The notes under the pieces were generated by a model, which saw only the letters and a program-made list of their open reading frames with translations, was not told the origin of the DNA and did not search any database. The position numbers and the translations under genes were made by a program. From positions 5,395,501 to 5,459,500 of the forward strand of contig NC_021191.1 of NCBI RefSeq assembly GCF_000389965.1: 64,000 bases of DNA, in the 5' to 3' direction. This DNA is from Actinoplanes sp. N902-109 (GTDB lineage Bacteria > Actinomycetota > Actinomycetes > Mycobacteriales > Micromonosporaceae). This document shows positions 18,650-27,535 of this stretch, piece after piece (positions within the stretch are counted from its first letter, which is position 1; each line of letters opens with the position of its first letter).

Positions 18650-20546
18650 CGGTGAACGTGCTGCCGCGGTCGACCTCGGACTGCGTGGTGACGGTGCCGC
18701 CGTGCTCGGTCACGATGGTGCGCACGATGGCCAGTCCCAGACCCGGTCCCTGGACGGCTCGAGCCATCGCGTTGCCGGCCCGGTGGAACGGCGTGAACAG
18801 CCCGGGCAGGTCCCCGGCCGGGATGCCGATGCCGGTGTCGGTGACGGTGAGCAGCACCGAGCCGCCCTGCGCGGCGACGCGGTAGGTGACGTGGCCGCCC
18901 GCGCCGGTGAACTTGACCGCGTTGTCGACCAGGTTGCTGATCGCCCGCTCCAGCCGCGCGGCGTCGCCGTGCACGAGGGCAGACTCGGTGGCGCCGGTGA
19001 GGGTGATGCCCCGGCTCTCGGCGACCACGGCGAACCGGGTGTGCACCGCGGCGAGCACGGTGGCGAGATCCACCGGTTCGGCGACGGGCTGCCCGCTGCC
19101 GATGGCCGCGCCGGTCTTGTCGAGCAGCAGCAGGTCGGCGACCGTGGCGTGCAGCCGGTGGGCGTTGCGCAGGATGGCCGCGACGCCGCGCTGCTGCAGC
19201 GCGGACAGCTCGCCGCCGTCGCCGTCGTTGAGCATCTCGGTGTAGCCCAGGATGCTGGTCAGCGGGGTGCGCAGCTCGTGCGTGACGGTGGAGACGAAGG
19301 CGTCCTTGCGCTCGTCCAGCAGGCGCAGGTCGGCGATCAGCCGGCTCTGCCGGTCGTGCAGGCGGCACTGGCGCACGGCGTGGTCGATCTCGCGGGCCAG
19401 CGTGCCGAGCAGCCGCCGCTCGTCGTCGGTCCACGGCGGGCCGGCCGGGCGGGCGACATAGAGCAGCCCCGGCGGGCAGTCACCGTCGTCGGCCATCGCG
19501 ACCGCGCAGGCCCCCTGCAGGTGCGGCACGTCGAGGGCGACCCCGGGTTCCGCGGCGAGGACGTCCTTGACCGTACGGCCGGAGAGCGCCGCCGAGTCCT
19601 GCGGCCAGCACACCTCGAGCACGCGGGTGGCATCGAGGTGGACGCGCCCGTGCACAGCGTCGGCGTGCAGGGCCGCACCGATCATGGCCGCCACCCGCCG
19701 GGCGGTGACCGCCGGCTCGCGGGGATCGCGCAGCTCCACGGCGACGGCCTGGCGTAGCTCGGTGCGCTGGAACCGGGCCCGGTCGGCGGTGTGCAGCCGC
19801 TCGGTCTCGGCGGCGAGGTGGTTGAGGGTGCCGATGACCTCGCGCAGCTCGGGCGGGCCGGTCGGCACCGCGCGGGCGGACAGTTCGCCACCGGCGAGGC
19901 GGTGCAGGGTGTCGCGGATGTGCCCGAGCGGCGCGAGCAGCATCCGGCGGCTCCAGAGCGCGACCAGCACAGTGCCTGCCACCAGCAGCGCGCCCAGCGA
20001 CTCGAACAGCACCTCGGCGACGCGCTGCCGGCGTCGGCCGGCGTCGGCGGTGCGGGCCTGCTGGGCCTGGATCGCGCTGTCCACCGCGGCGTTGCCCGAG
20101 CGCAGCCGGTCGAACAGGTCCTTGCCGTGCTTGGTGACCGCTTCCTGCGGCTCGGCGGCGCCCGCGGCGACGATCGGGGCGGCATAGGTGGTCAGCCACT
20201 CCGTCGCGATGGCGCGCTCCCGGTCGAGCAACCGGTGCACCGCCGGGTCGCCGGTGTTGGCAGCCACCGCGTTGAAGGAGGTGTACACGCCGACCCGGCC
20301 CCGGTCGTACGGCTGGAGGAACTCGGCCTCGCCGGTGAGCTGGAAGCCGCGCACGCCGGTCTCCGCGTCGGTCATGTGCTGCAGCGCCGCGACGTTGGCG
20401 TCGCGGGCGGCCTCGAGCCGGGCGACCCGGGCGGTGTGCCGGTCCTGCAGCCGCTCCCCGACCACCAGCTGGCCGCCGACGTAGCCGAAGAAGAGCAGGA
20501 CCAGCAGGAGGAGCGCGGCCTGCAGCCGGCGGCCGACCGACCCCAC
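18618..20546 (-). CDS. sensor histidine kinase with CHASE3, HAMP and GAF-like domains
   Basis: A 642-residue membrane kinase. Residues about 8-28 are the first membrane helix; about 35-175 form a CHASE3-type helical sensor (MTDAETGVRGFQLTGEAEFLQPY is its typical motif); a second membrane helix is at about 185-205, then HAMP (RRMLLAPLGHIRDTL). A GAF-like domain spans about 265-400. HisKA has the phospho-acceptor His in FVSTVTHELRTPLTSILGY; ATPase motifs are NLVDNAVKFTG, DTGIGIP and GPGLGLAIVRTI. GTG 20546 begins one base after the stop of the upstream kinase, so the two kinases are co-transcribed. No response regulator is adjacent. Confidence 0.9.
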   Translation of the reverse strand: MGSVGRRLQAALLLLVLLFFGYVGGQLVVGERLQDRHTARVARLEAARDANVAALQHMTDAETGVRGFQLTGEAEFLQPYDRGRVGVYTSFNAVAANTGDPAVHRLLDRERAIATEWLTTYAAPIVAAGAAEPQEAVTKHGKDLFDRLRSGNAAVDSAIQAQQARTADAGRRRQRVAEVLFESLGALLVAGTVLVALWSRRMLLAPLGHIRDTLHRLAGGELSARAVPTGPPELREVIGTLNHLAAETERLHTADRARFQRTELRQAVAVELRDPREPAVTARRVAAMIGAALHADAVHGRVHLDATRVLEVCWPQDSAALSGRTVKDVLAAEPGVALDVPHLQGACAVAMADDGDCPPGLLYVARPAGPPWTDDERRLLGTLAREIDHAVRQCRLHDRQSRLIADLRLLDERKDAFVSTVTHELRTPLTSILGYTEMLNDGDGGELSALQQRGVAAILRNAHRLHATVADLLLLDKTGAAIGSGQPVAEPVDLATVLAAVHTRFAVVAESRGITLTGATESALVHGDAARLERAISNLVDNAVKFTGAGGHVTYRVAAQGGSVLLTVTDTGIGIPAGDLPGLFTPFHRAGNAMARAVQGPGLGLAIVRTIVTEHGGTVTTQSEVDRGSTFTVTLPGPGSPR

Positions 20547-20547
20547 C

Positions 20548-22155
20548 TCAGGCCTCCGGCACGGTGAACGCGATGACCGTCCCGCCGCCGGGGGCCTGCT
20601 CGGCCCAGATCCGGCCGCCGTGCCGCTCGACGATGCGCTGGCAGGTGGACAGCCCGACGCCGTAGCCGGGCCGCCCGTCGTCGATCTGGGTGAACATCTC
20701 GAACACCCGCCGGCGTTGCGCGGCCGGGATGCCGATGCCGTTGTCGGTCACGGTCACCATCCACGAGGTGCCGTGCGGTTCGGCCGCCACGGCCACCCGG
20801 ACCGGCCGCTCCGGGTGCGCGTACTTGATGGCGTTGCCGATCAGGTTCTGCAGCAGCTGGCGGATGAGCGTGGGGTCGACGGCCAGCGTGGGCAGGTCCG
20901 CGGCAACGGTGACCTTGGCGCCCGCGGCCCGCACCGTGTCGCGCAGGTCCATCAGCGCCTGGTCGGCTACCTCGCCGAGGTCGGCCTTGGCCCGGCGGCA
21001 GGGCGCGCTGCCGGCCCGGGCGTACGTCAGCAGCGCGTCGATCAGTCCCTGCACCCGGCCCACCGACCGGGTCGCCGAGGAGATCCACTTCTGCGCCTGG
21101 TCGTCGAGTTCCTCGCGGTAGTTGTCGGCGAGCAGCTCCAGGTACCCGCTGATGACGGCGAGGGGGGCGGCCAGGTCGTGGCTGACCACCCCGGCGAACT
21201 GCTCCAGCTCGGCGTTGGAGCGGCGCAGCTCGACGAGCGCCTGCTCCAGGGCCTCCCGGCGCTGCCGGTCGGCGGTCACGTCGGCCATCACCACCACCGC
21301 CCCCAGCGGCCGGCCGTCGGCGGCGGTCAGCGCCCGGCCGTCGGCCACCACGTGCACCGGCCGGCGGCCCTCCGGCGCGATGATCATCTCGGCGTTGCGC
21401 ACGGCTCCGCCGCGCAGCGCCCGCAGCAGCGGGATCTCGGCCTCGGTCAGCGGCGTCCGGCCGTCGGTGTGGAACAGCCGGTAACGCTCGGCGAAGTCAC
21501 CGGGATCGACCGACGGGTCGGCGTCGAGCCCGTGCCACTCCCGGCTGGCCCGGTTGAACAGGGTGAGGTGCCCGTCCGGGTCGGCGGCGGCCACGGCGAC
21601 GTCGATGGTCTCCAGCACGGCGTCGGTGAACTGCTGCCGCGCCTCGGCCTCGGCCAGCAGCTCGGCGTTGATCCGGGCCTGCCGCCGCCGCTCGAACAAC
21701 GCGAGGATCACCTCGGCCAGGTCCTCGAGCCGGGCCAGCTGCTCGGTGCTGAGCTCACGCGGCACCGAGTCGAACACGCACAGCGTGCCGAGCGCGTGGC
21801 CCTGCGGGGTGACCAGCGGCGCGGAGGCGTAGAACCGGACGTCGGCGAGCTGCCCGGTGACCCAGGGGTTGGCGGCGAACTGCGGGTCCTGGCTGGCGTC
21901 GGGCAGGTAGGTCAGCTTGCCGTTCTCGAAGTGCACGGCGCACATCGAGTCGGCGCGCGGCGAGTCGGCGCCCTGGAACCCGGTGGTGGTGAGCTGGCAC
22001 TGCCTGTTCTCGTCGATCAGGTTGAGCGTCGCGGTCGGCACGCCCGCCACCATGGCGGCCACCCGCACCACGGCTTCCAGCTCGTCGCCGGCGGGGGCGT
22101 CGAGCAGGTGGTATTCGTGCAGCACGGCAAGCCGCTGCCGTTCAACCTCGCTCAT
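20548..22155 (-). CDS. cytosolic sensor histidine kinase with GAF and PAS domains
   Basis: A 535-residue soluble kinase. A GAF domain (about 20-160) carries features of redox/light-type GAFs (MCAVHFENGKLTYLPDASQDPQF). A PAS domain (about 175-300) includes LFNRASREWHGLDADPS and DVTADRQRREALEQAL. HisKA has His in GVVSHDLAAPLAVISGYLEL; ATPase motifs are NLIGNAIKYAHPER, DNGIGIP and GYGVGLSTCQRI. The DLAAPL box is typical of phytochrome-like kinases, although there is no chromophore Cys evident. It is first in a two-kinase operon. The partner regulator is elsewhere; the lone receiver protein at 61938 is one candidate by type only. Confidence 0.9.
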   Translation of the reverse strand: MSEVERQRLAVLHEYHLLDAPAGDELEAVVRVAAMVAGVPTATLNLIDENRQCQLTTTGFQGADSPRADSMCAVHFENGKLTYLPDASQDPQFAANPWVTGQLADVRFYASAPLVTPQGHALGTLCVFDSVPRELSTEQLARLEDLAEVILALFERRRQARINAELLAEAEARQQFTDAVLETIDVAVAAADPDGHLTLFNRASREWHGLDADPSVDPGDFAERYRLFHTDGRTPLTEAEIPLLRALRGGAVRNAEMIIAPEGRRPVHVVADGRALTAADGRPLGAVVVMADVTADRQRREALEQALVELRRSNAELEQFAGVVSHDLAAPLAVISGYLELLADNYREELDDQAQKWISSATRSVGRVQGLIDALLTYARAGSAPCRRAKADLGEVADQALMDLRDTVRAAGAKVTVAADLPTLAVDPTLIRQLLQNLIGNAIKYAHPERPVRVAVAAEPHGTSWMVTVTDNGIGIPAAQRRRVFEMFTQIDDGRPGYGVGLSTCQRIVERHGGRIWAEQAPGGGTVIAFTVPEA

Positions 22156-22439
22156 ATGACCTCCTTCGGCACGTTCCGGCCAAACTTGAAGCTGAAAGGT
22201 GGCTGAAGGTCGTTATTGATTCGTTACCCTGGCCTGCCGCACACATGTGGTCACCATCACACCGAGGCCACCGGGGCGATATCGGGCCTATGCCGGGATT
22301 GCCGACCGACGGCGTCACCCTCCGTGAGGTGATCTTGTTTCGATCACGTTACCGGCCGGTAGCCGCGGCCCTTGTCCCTACTGGCCGGTAGGAGCAACAT
22401 TTCCCGGACGTTACCGATGCGCGTCTCGAGGAGGATCCG
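22156..22439. other. intergenic region between kinase operon and DUF6230 gene
   Basis: 284 bp without a gene. It holds two palindromic operator-like sites (22350-22361 and 22378-22391), three GTTACC words (at about 22221, 22348 and 22411) and a GAGGAGGATCCG ribosome site before GTG 22440. Confidence 0.6.
22350..22391. promoter_or_regulatory. paired palindromic sites TACCGGCCGGTA / CTACTGGCCGGTAG
   Basis: The first copy (22350-22361) is a perfect 12-bp palindrome. The second (22378-22391) is a 14-bp palindrome with one mismatch pair. Centres are 29 bp apart, close to three helical turns, which suits cooperative binding on one DNA face upstream of the DUF6230-DUF6114 pair. Confidence 0.5.
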
Positions 22440-23063
22440 GTGACAGAAGAGCAGGGCGATCCGGCGTACGGTCGCACCAACTGGCGCCGCTTCGCCGTGG
22501 CCACGGCAGTACCCGGTGCCGTGGTCGCCGGTCTGGTGATCGGCATGGCCAACGGGGCGTTCGCGGCCTCGTTCGCGGTGTCCGGCAAGTCGTTCAAGAT
22601 CTCCGCCGACCAGCTCGACGGCACCGGCTTCTCGCAGTACGGCGGCACCGTGGAGACCGTCGACGGCAAGCAGATCCCGGTCGCCATCTCCGGCATCAAG
22701 TCCGGTGACCTGAAGAACCTGTGCCAGTCGGTGCGGGTGCCCGGCGCGCCGATCTCGCTGACCATCCGGGCCGGCAAGGACGCCCCGGCCAACGCCACCG
22801 ACCTGCTGATCGGGGTGAGCGAGCTGAGTGGTGACGCCACCTTCACCAACATCAACATCGGTCAGGACGCCTCCACGCTGCGCAAGGGCGGCAAGGACGC
22901 GCACGGCGAGGTGGGCGCGTTCGGCCAGGAAGCCGATCACGTCGTCATCGACAACCTGCGCCAGACCGCCGTGTCCACCACCGCGGGCACGTTCACGCTG
23001 AACGGTCTCAACCTGAAGATCAACCTGCCGGACAAGAACGGCAACCCGGCGGAGTGCTTCTGA
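22440..23063 (+). CDS. DUF6230 family exported protein
   Basis: A 207-residue protein with an N-terminal membrane helix/signal (about 20-42, VATAVPGAVVAGLVIGMANGA, then AFA) and an exported beta-rich domain. It contains SGKSFKISADQLDGTGFSQYGGT and ends LNLKINLPDKNGNPAECF, the hallmark of DUF6230 proteins, once annotated as cholesterol esterases without proof. GTG 22440 has GGAGG 7 nt upstream. In Streptomyces, DUF6230 genes are followed by DUF6114 genes, and the same pair occurs here, which suggests they work together in the envelope. Biochemical role unknown. Confidence 0.88.
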   Translation: MTEEQGDPAYGRTNWRRFAVATAVPGAVVAGLVIGMANGAFAASFAVSGKSFKISADQLDGTGFSQYGGTVETVDGKQIPVAISGIKSGDLKNLCQSVRVPGAPISLTIRAGKDAPANATDLLIGVSELSGDATFTNINIGQDASTLRKGGKDAHGEVGAFGQEADHVVIDNLRQTAVSTTAGTFTLNGLNLKINLPDKNGNPAECF

Positions 23064-23074
23064 TCCCTGGACCG

Positions 23075-23107
23075 GGGGCCCGCGGATCCGCACCGTCCGC
23101 GGGCCCC
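23075..23107 (+). terminator. hairpin between DUF6230 and DUF6114 genes
   Basis: GGGGCCCGCGGA pairs with TCCGCGGGCCCC (12-bp perfect stem, 9-nt loop), 11 bp after the DUF6230 stop and just before the DUF6114 start. It probably lowers expression of the membrane protein relative to DUF6230. Confidence 0.7.
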
Positions 23108-23111
23108 GTCC

Positions 23112-24695
23112 ATGGGAGCGGTCGACTGGAGGACGCACGTGGCACCAACGCTCACCCGGGCGGGCTTCCGCCGCTGGCGGCGCACCCGGCCGTTCTGGGG
23201 CGGTCTGCTCCTGCTGCTCGCCGGGCTGGAGTTGTTCTGGAGCGCCAACCAGACGCTCGGTGATCTCGAGGTCCACTTCGGCCCCGAGGGCTTCCTGTCG
23301 TACCTGCTGCCGCTGCTGCTCGTGCTCACCGGGGTGCTCACCTGGGTGAGTCCGGCCCAGCGCCTTTTCTACGGCGTCCTCGGCCTGCTCACCGCGGTCT
23401 ACTCGCTGATCGGCCTGAACTTCGGCGGATTCGTGCTGGGCATGCTGCTCGGCATCCTCGGCGGCGCGCTGGTGCTGGCCTGGGCGCCGCGCAAGACACC
23501 GGCCGCTCCCCCACCGGCGGCGGAGACCCGGCCCGAGCCGGAGCCCGGGCCCGGCGATGCCCCGATCGCACCCGCCGGCCTCCCGTTCGGCGCCCCGCCC
23601 GAACTCGTCCCCGGGCTCGGGCACGACAGCGGTCCCGACGAGACGCAGGAGATCACCCCGGCCCAGCCGCCCACCCACCGCAAGGCGCTGGTGCTGATCT
23701 TCGTACCGCTGGCGGTGACCGCGGCCGTGCTGCTCGCCGGTGGCCGGGTGCCCGCCCGCGCCGACGGGACGTGCCCGGACGGTCTTCCCTCCCGGTCCAC
23801 CTCGGCCACGGCCGCGACAGCCAGGAAGGCGACACCCCCGGCGGCAGTGCGGACGTCGACGGCGACCGCGCCGAGATCCGCGCCCACGGGCACCGCACCC
23901 AAGAGCAAGAAGCCGGCCGCCCGCCAGTCCACCAGCGCGGCGCCGGAGCAGTCCGACGACGCCGAGGAGGGCGACGCAGGCCCGGGCAGCTCGCTGCTGG
24001 ACGGTCTGCACGACCTCGTCGACGGGGTGCTGGGCACGCCGTCGGCCACCGCCTCCCCCTCCGGGCCGGCGCCGGCATCCCCGTCGCCGTCGCCGACCGC
24101 GGACCCGTCCCACCCCGCGACGCCGTCCCCGTCGGTGCCGCCCTCCGCAACGGCATCCCCGGGCGCCTCGAGCGCCGCGCCGTCGCGGTCGCCGTCCGGC
24201 TCGGCGTCACCGTCCCCGACGCCGAGCTCGGACGACATCCCCTGCCTGGGCCCGCGGGTCCACCAGGACGCCGCCCCGGACGGCGTACCCACGGTCGCGG
24301 CGCAGCCCGCCCTGCTGGAGACCGACAAGCTGACGCTCACCGATTCCACGTACGACGGGGTGGCCGAGATCCCCACGGCCGACGGCCCGATGCGGACGCT
24401 GAAGTTCAGCATGGACAAGGCCGAGAACGTGCCGTTCTCGCTGACGCTGCCGGCCCAGCACGGCCTGACCACGGTGATCACCAGCGACAAGCTGGTCACC
24501 GCGGGGACGGTGATGTTCTACACGCCCCGGATGCAGGGCAAGCTGTTCGGCGTGATCCCGGTGACGTTCACCCCGGACCAGCCGCCGCCGCTGACCCTGC
24601 CGACGCTGGTCTTCACCGACGTCAGCATCGATCTGGCGTTCATCCGCTGCGACACCCTCACCGCGGACCCGCTGAAGATCGCCAAGAAGGGCTGA
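23112..24695 (+). CDS. DUF6114 membrane protein with long Pro/Ser linker and C-terminal exported domain
   Basis: A 527-residue protein, much longer than Streptomyces DUF6114 proteins (often 130-200). The N-terminal part (about 10-125) has four membrane segments, including RTRPFWGGLLLLLAGLELFW. A cytoplasmic acidic Pro linker and a fifth helix (LVLIFVPLAVTAAVLLAGG, about 195-215) follow. Then comes a low-complexity Ala/Pro/Ser/Thr region (about 220-375), and an all-beta C-terminal domain (about 390-527) with KLTLTDSTYDGVAEIPTADG and ending SIDLAFIRCDTLTADPLKIAKKG. The C-terminal domain resembles its DUF6230 neighbour in style (membrane, then a beta-rich fold). ATG 23112 may alternatively be GTG 23139. 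Confidence 0.8.
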   Translation: MGAVDWRTHVAPTLTRAGFRRWRRTRPFWGGLLLLLAGLELFWSANQTLGDLEVHFGPEGFLSYLLPLLLVLTGVLTWVSPAQRLFYGVLGLLTAVYSLIGLNFGGFVLGMLLGILGGALVLAWAPRKTPAAPPPAAETRPEPEPGPGDAPIAPAGLPFGAPPELVPGLGHDSGPDETQEITPAQPPTHRKALVLIFVPLAVTAAVLLAGGRVPARADGTCPDGLPSRSTSATAATARKATPPAAVRTSTATAPRSAPTGTAPKSKKPAARQSTSAAPEQSDDAEEGDAGPGSSLLDGLHDLVDGVLGTPSATASPSGPAPASPSPSPTADPSHPATPSPSVPPSATASPGASSAAPSRSPSGSASPSPTPSSDDIPCLGPRVHQDAAPDGVPTVAAQPALLETDKLTLTDSTYDGVAEIPTADGPMRTLKFSMDKAENVPFSLTLPAQHGLTTVITSDKLVTAGTVMFYTPRMQGKLFGVIPVTFTPDQPPPLTLPTLVFTDVSIDLAFIRCDTLTADPLKIAKKG

Positions 24696-24698
24696 GGG

Positions 24699-25679
24699 TC
24701 AGGAACTCGCGCGCACCTTCAGCGTGGTCGGGAAGACCGCCCGCCAGTACGGCGCGACCTGCCGGTTGACCAGCGCGCTCGTGGCGGCTGCGGCCATCTG
24801 CTCGACCGGCTGGTGCACCGAGGTCAGCGGCGGCGTGGTGCAGACCGCCAGCGGGCTGTCGTCGAACCCGACCACCGCCACGTCGTCGGGCACCTTGCGG
24901 CCCGCCTCGGCCAGCGCCTGCAGGGCACCGCTGGCGGTCAGGTCGCAGGAGGCGAACAGCGCGTCCATCGCGGGATGCTCGGCCAGCAGCTGACGGGTCT
25001 TCTCGTACCCGGACTCGCGGCTGAAGGTGCCCTGCGCCGCGATCTCGGTGAGCCCGGCGTCGCGGACGCCGCGCCGGTAGCCCTCCCGGCGGTGCTGCGC
25101 ACAGGCGATGCCCGGCTTGCCGTGGATGGCCGCGATGCGCCGGCGCCCGGTGCTGACCAGGTGCTCGACCGCGGCCTGCGCGCCCTCGGTGTTCTCCGGG
25201 TCGGTGGAGGGCACGCCGTCGGCGGAGCGGCCCATCGACACCACCCGGTCGCAGCGTTCGTAGAGCCGCCCGGCCAGCTCCGGCTCGACGTTGACCAGCA
25301 GCACGCCGACGCTGATGGTGTCGGCGATCCGGCTCAGCAGCGCGGGCGCCCGGTCCGGTTCGACCACGTGCACGCGCAGCTGGGCGTTGCTGCTCACGGT
25401 GGCCTGCACCATGCCCGCGGTGACCCGGCTGTAGTAGGAGTTGGTGCCGAACGTGGTGGCGTGGTCGACCACCACCAGCTCCACCACGTCGCCGTGCCCC
25501 GATGCCAGCGCCCGGGCCACCGGGTCGGGCCGGTAGCCGAGCGCGTCGATGACCCGGCGCACCCGTTCGCGGGTCTGCGGGGACACCCCCGGCGCGTCGT
25601 TGAGCACCCGGGACACCACCGCCTTGGACACGCTCGCCGCCGTGGCGACATCGCTCAACGTCGTTCTGCCGTGCGCCAT
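24699..25679 (-). CDS. LacI-family transcriptional regulator
   Basis: A 326-residue repressor with an N-terminal helix-turn-helix and hinge (TLSDVATAASVSKAVVSRVLNDAPGVSPQ, then GYRPDPVARAL) and a periplasmic-binding-protein-like effector domain (about 62-320). The conserved ends FDDSPLAVCTTPPLTSVHQP and the dimer region are present. The start is preceded on its strand by no strong ribosome site. It is divergent from the oligopeptide ABC operon (158 bp), and its stop is 3 bp from that of the convergent DUF6114 gene. The divergent layout suggests control of the ABC operon, although LacI repressors normally sense sugars, so control of a distant glycan gene is equally possible. Confidence 0.92.
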   Translation of the reverse strand: MAHGRTTLSDVATAASVSKAVVSRVLNDAPGVSPQTRERVRRVIDALGYRPDPVARALASGHGDVVELVVVDHATTFGTNSYYSRVTAGMVQATVSSNAQLRVHVVEPDRAPALLSRIADTISVGVLLVNVEPELAGRLYERCDRVVSMGRSADGVPSTDPENTEGAQAAVEHLVSTGRRRIAAIHGKPGIACAQHRREGYRRGVRDAGLTEIAAQGTFSRESGYEKTRQLLAEHPAMDALFASCDLTASGALQALAEAGRKVPDDVAVVGFDDSPLAVCTTPPLTSVHQPVEQMAAAATSALVNRQVAPYWRAVFPTTLKVRASS

Positions 25680-25837
25680 CCGGTCACCTTACGACGTCCG
25701 GCTGGGCGTGTGCCGCCGGATAACCGACCGGCATGATAAACCTACTTTGCCCATAGGAGATATGGACCCCACTGGATCATCGATCGACGGCGGCGATAGG
25801 GTGCATCCATCCGGACCGATACTTTGCGAGGACGGCC

Positions 25838-27535
25838 ATGCGCAGAACCCTGCCCCTCACCCTTGCCGTGACACTGGCCGCGGGTGCGCTCGCGGCCTGC
25901 CAGGGCGGCGGCAACGACGCCACCTCGTCCGCAGCCTTCGACCCGGCGACCTGCCAGGGCGGCACGCTGCCGGTGCTCAACCAGGGTGGCATCACCCAGC
26001 TCGACCCGGCCCGCATCTACACCTCCGGCGGCGGCAACATCCCGTCGTTGCTGTTCCGCACGCTCACCACGCGCAACCGCCAGCCCGGCGAGGCCGGCAC
26101 CAAGCCCGCCCCCGACCTGGCCACCGATCTGGGCACCCCGTCCGACGGCGCCAAGACGTGGACCTACCAGCTGCGCGACAACATCTTCTTCGAGGACGGC
26201 ACGCCGATCACGGCCGCCGACATCAAGTACGGCATCGAGCGCTCGTTCGCCCCCGAGCTGCCCGGCGGCGCGCCCTATCTGCGCGACTGGCTGGTCGGCG
26301 CGGCCGGCTACCAGGGCCCCTACCAGCAGCCCGACGGCATCAAGGCGATCGAGACGCCGGACGACAAGACGATCGTCTTCAAGCTGCGCAAGCCCGAGGG
26401 CGACTTCCCGTTCCTGGCCACCGCCACCCAGTTCGCCCCGGTGCCGAAGGCCAAGGACAAGGGCGTCGACTACGCCAAGCACCCGATCTCCTCCGGTCCG
26501 TACATGGTGGAGAGATACGAGCCCAAGAAGACGCTCAAGCTGGTCCGCAACCCGCACTGGTCCAAGGATTCCGACACTCTGCGCTATGCGTGCCCCGACC
26601 GCATCGAGGTCACCGCCGGGCTGGAGGCCGCCGTCATCAACCAGCGGCTGACCGCCGGGGCCGGACCGGACGCCAACGCGGTGACCACCGACACCAACGT
26701 CGGCCCCGAGCAGCTCGCCCAGCTGGGCAGCGGCGGGCCGCTGGACAAGCAGGTGGCCCGGGGCGAGTTCCCGTCGACCACCTATCTGGCGTTCAACACC
26801 AAGCTCAAGCCGTTCGACGACCAGCGGGTGCGCGAGGCCCTGTCGTACGCGATCAACCGGTCCTCGGTCGTCAACGCGCTCGGCGGCAGCGCCGTGGCCG
26901 GGCCCTCCACCACGTTCCTGCCCCCGCAGAAGGCGCTCGGATACACGCCCTACGACTACTTCCCGGCCGGCGACGCGGGCAACGCGGCCAAGGCCAGGGA
27001 GATCCTCGCCGCGGCCGGCTACAGCAACCTGACCATCGAGCTGACCCACGAGAACGACGACTCCGAGAACATCGGGCCCAAGGTCGCCGCGGCCGTGCAG
27101 GATGCCTTCAAGCAGGCCGGCGTGACCGTCAAGCTGAATGCGGTCGAGACGGCCACCTACCGCGACGTCGTCGGCAAGCCCGCCACCCAGCCGGGGCTCG
27201 TGCTCACGACGTGGGGCGCCGACTGGCCGTCCGGCGGCCCGTTCCTGATCCCGATCTTCGACGGGCGGCAGATCATCACCGCGGGCGGCAACTTCAACCT
27301 CGCGCAGTACAACGACCCGGCCGTCAACAACGAGATCGACGCGATCAACGCGCTCACCGACCCGGCCGCTGCGCAGGCCCGCTGGGGAGCGCTCGACGCC
27401 AAGCTCGGCAAGCTGGCGCTGGTCATCCCGCTGACCTACGAGAAGGACGTCAACCTGTTCGGCAAGAACGTCAAGAACGCCGTGCCGGACGGCTGGCGCG
27501 GCCAGTACGACGTGTCCCGGGTCTCCGTCAAGTGA
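25838..27535 (+). CDS. peptide/opine-type ABC transporter substrate-binding lipoprotein (family 5)
   Basis: A 565-residue binding protein. Lipobox LAAC with Cys21 gives a lipid-anchored exported protein. The family-5 signatures include GGTLPVLNQGGITQLDPARIY, the TYQLRDNIFFEDGTPITAADIKYGIER motif and YEPKKTLKLVRNPHW. The ATG has GCGAGGAC 4 nt upstream. It is the first gene of a four-gene operon with GTGA/ATGA overlaps throughout. Family 5 binds oligopeptides, nickel, opines or some sugars; the family-5 plus DppBC-like permease set points to peptides but does not prove it. Confidence 0.92.
   Translation: MRRTLPLTLAVTLAAGALAACQGGGNDATSSAAFDPATCQGGTLPVLNQGGITQLDPARIYTSGGGNIPSLLFRTLTTRNRQPGEAGTKPAPDLATDLGTPSDGAKTWTYQLRDNIFFEDGTPITAADIKYGIERSFAPELPGGAPYLRDWLVGAAGYQGPYQQPDGIKAIETPDDKTIVFKLRKPEGDFPFLATATQFAPVPKAKDKGVDYAKHPISSGPYMVERYEPKKTLKLVRNPHWSKDSDTLRYACPDRIEVTAGLEAAVINQRLTAGAGPDANAVTTDTNVGPEQLAQLGSGGPLDKQVARGEFPSTTYLAFNTKLKPFDDQRVREALSYAINRSSVVNALGGSAVAGPSTTFLPPQKALGYTPYDYFPAGDAGNAAKAREILAAAGYSNLTIELTHENDDSENIGPKVAAAVQDAFKQAGVTVKLNAVETATYRDVVGKPATQPGLVLTTWGADWPSGGPFLIPIFDGRQIITAGGNFNLAQYNDPAVNNEIDAINALTDPAAAQARWGALDAKLGKLALVIPLTYEKDVNLFGKNVKNAVPDGWRGQYDVSRVSVK

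Noticed and set aside
22221..22416. Three GTTACC words as possible MtrA boxes
   Set aside because: Spacing and orientation do not form the expected direct repeat clearly; kept only as a note in the intergenic entry.
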